Source of the DNA: Sepioteuthis lessoniana
Taxonomy: Eukaryota > Mollusca > Cephalopoda > Myopsida > Loliginidae
Direction: 5' to 3'
Assembly (NCBI GenBank): GCA_963585895.1
Contig: OY757912.1
Span: forward strand, 83,005,654-83,069,653
Length of the DNA stretch: 64,000 nucleotides
Shown: piece after piece, positions 63,645-64,000 of the stretch
Position numbering within the stretch: position 1 is the first letter of the stretch
Layout: the number at the start of each line of letters is the position of its first letter
Position numbers and translations under genes: made by a program
Notes under the pieces: model-generated
Seen by the model: only the letters and a program-made list of their open reading frames with translations
Databases searched by the model: none
Told to the model about the DNA's origin: nothing

Positions 63645-64000
63645 GTTGTTTATTTTTTGCGTAAAATTTCATTAAAAAAAAGATATGAGTGAAACTTCTA
63701 CTTATCTGGATTGTGAATATATGTACTACCTTTCTATTTAGTTTTTTGTTTGTTATATCACTGCAACCATTTTCCCAGCGGCCTATTCTAAATAAGTACT
63801 AAGCATCAAATTATCACTGTGTACCACAATGGGAACCAACAAGTTTATGGGTTGTCTGCTTTATAGTCTCACAAGACGGTTAGGTGTTGTACGATTTCCT
63901 TACAGTATTTAACAGGTACAACTAGTGCTGGTTTTTAAAAACATTTTTCCTCTTTTGTTGTTTATTTTTTAATGTGTCACTGCTTGTATAATTTTTGTTT
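63645..64000. other. AT-rich spacer, no feature seen
   Basis: No gene or repeat recognised. Confidence 0.5.

Noticed and set aside
63395..63664. 89-codon plus-strand frame
   Set aside because: It spans both inverted ends and the telomere-like core of the MITE, with no protein domain.

Overview
The window is animal nuclear DNA. It is AT-rich, crowded with microsatellites and tRNA-derived SINEs, and holds DNA transposons of the Tc1/mariner group, RTE, Penelope and L1-Tx1 type non-LTR elements, and Ty3/gypsy and Ty1/copia pieces. The SINE load and element mix remind me of a mollusc, most likely a coleoid cephalopod such as an octopus. That assignment is from memory of the families and is not proven by the sequence. 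I found no host protein-coding gene, rRNA gene or functional tRNA gene.

Positions 1-20.8 kb are old interspersed repeats in AT-rich DNA: SINEs of four types (called SINE1-4 here), a medium repeat I call family R with an internal minisatellite, an RTE LINE relic, a Tc1 relic, several mariner relics, a copia RNase H fragment, and long AT and GT microsatellites. Positions 46.6-64 kb are similar and add a Penelope-type GIY-YIG relic, a gypsy pol relic, a second RTE relic, a copy of a 537-bp repeat that also occurs at 12.4 kb, a perfect 22-bp palindrome, and a MITE with telomere-like core sequence.

The centre (20,776-46,622) is a set of nested insertions whose joints can be read to the base. A SINE1 is split by an internally deleted DD37D mariner (TA duplication, 25-bp inverted ends). 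The mariner transposase gene is split by a Ty3/gypsy-like LTR retrotransposon (AACAT duplication, TG...CA ends, serine-tRNA-like primer site, gag-pol with a SAM-like N terminus, integrase core deleted). The 5' LTR of that element is split by a head-to-tail array of three L1-Tx1-like LINEs. Each LINE has an intact ORF1 (zinc-knuckle protein) and an intact ORF2 (APE endonuclease, reverse transcriptase, C-terminal zinc motif). Every LINE/LINE and LINE/LTR joint carries the same 18-bp target, AAGGCTAGGACTAAAGTA, so the LINE looks site-specific for this LTR.

The LINE array and the LTR element point the same way (minus strand). The LINE target lies at the predicted transcription start of the LTR, just downstream of a TATA-like box and several CCAAT boxes. 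The outermost LINE is therefore placed as a passenger behind the LTR promoter. The three copies form a mosaic (3'UTR type a-b-b, ORF1 type A-A-B). That is what one unequal crossover inside ORF2 between two original, different LINEs would produce; an assembly artefact is the main alternative.
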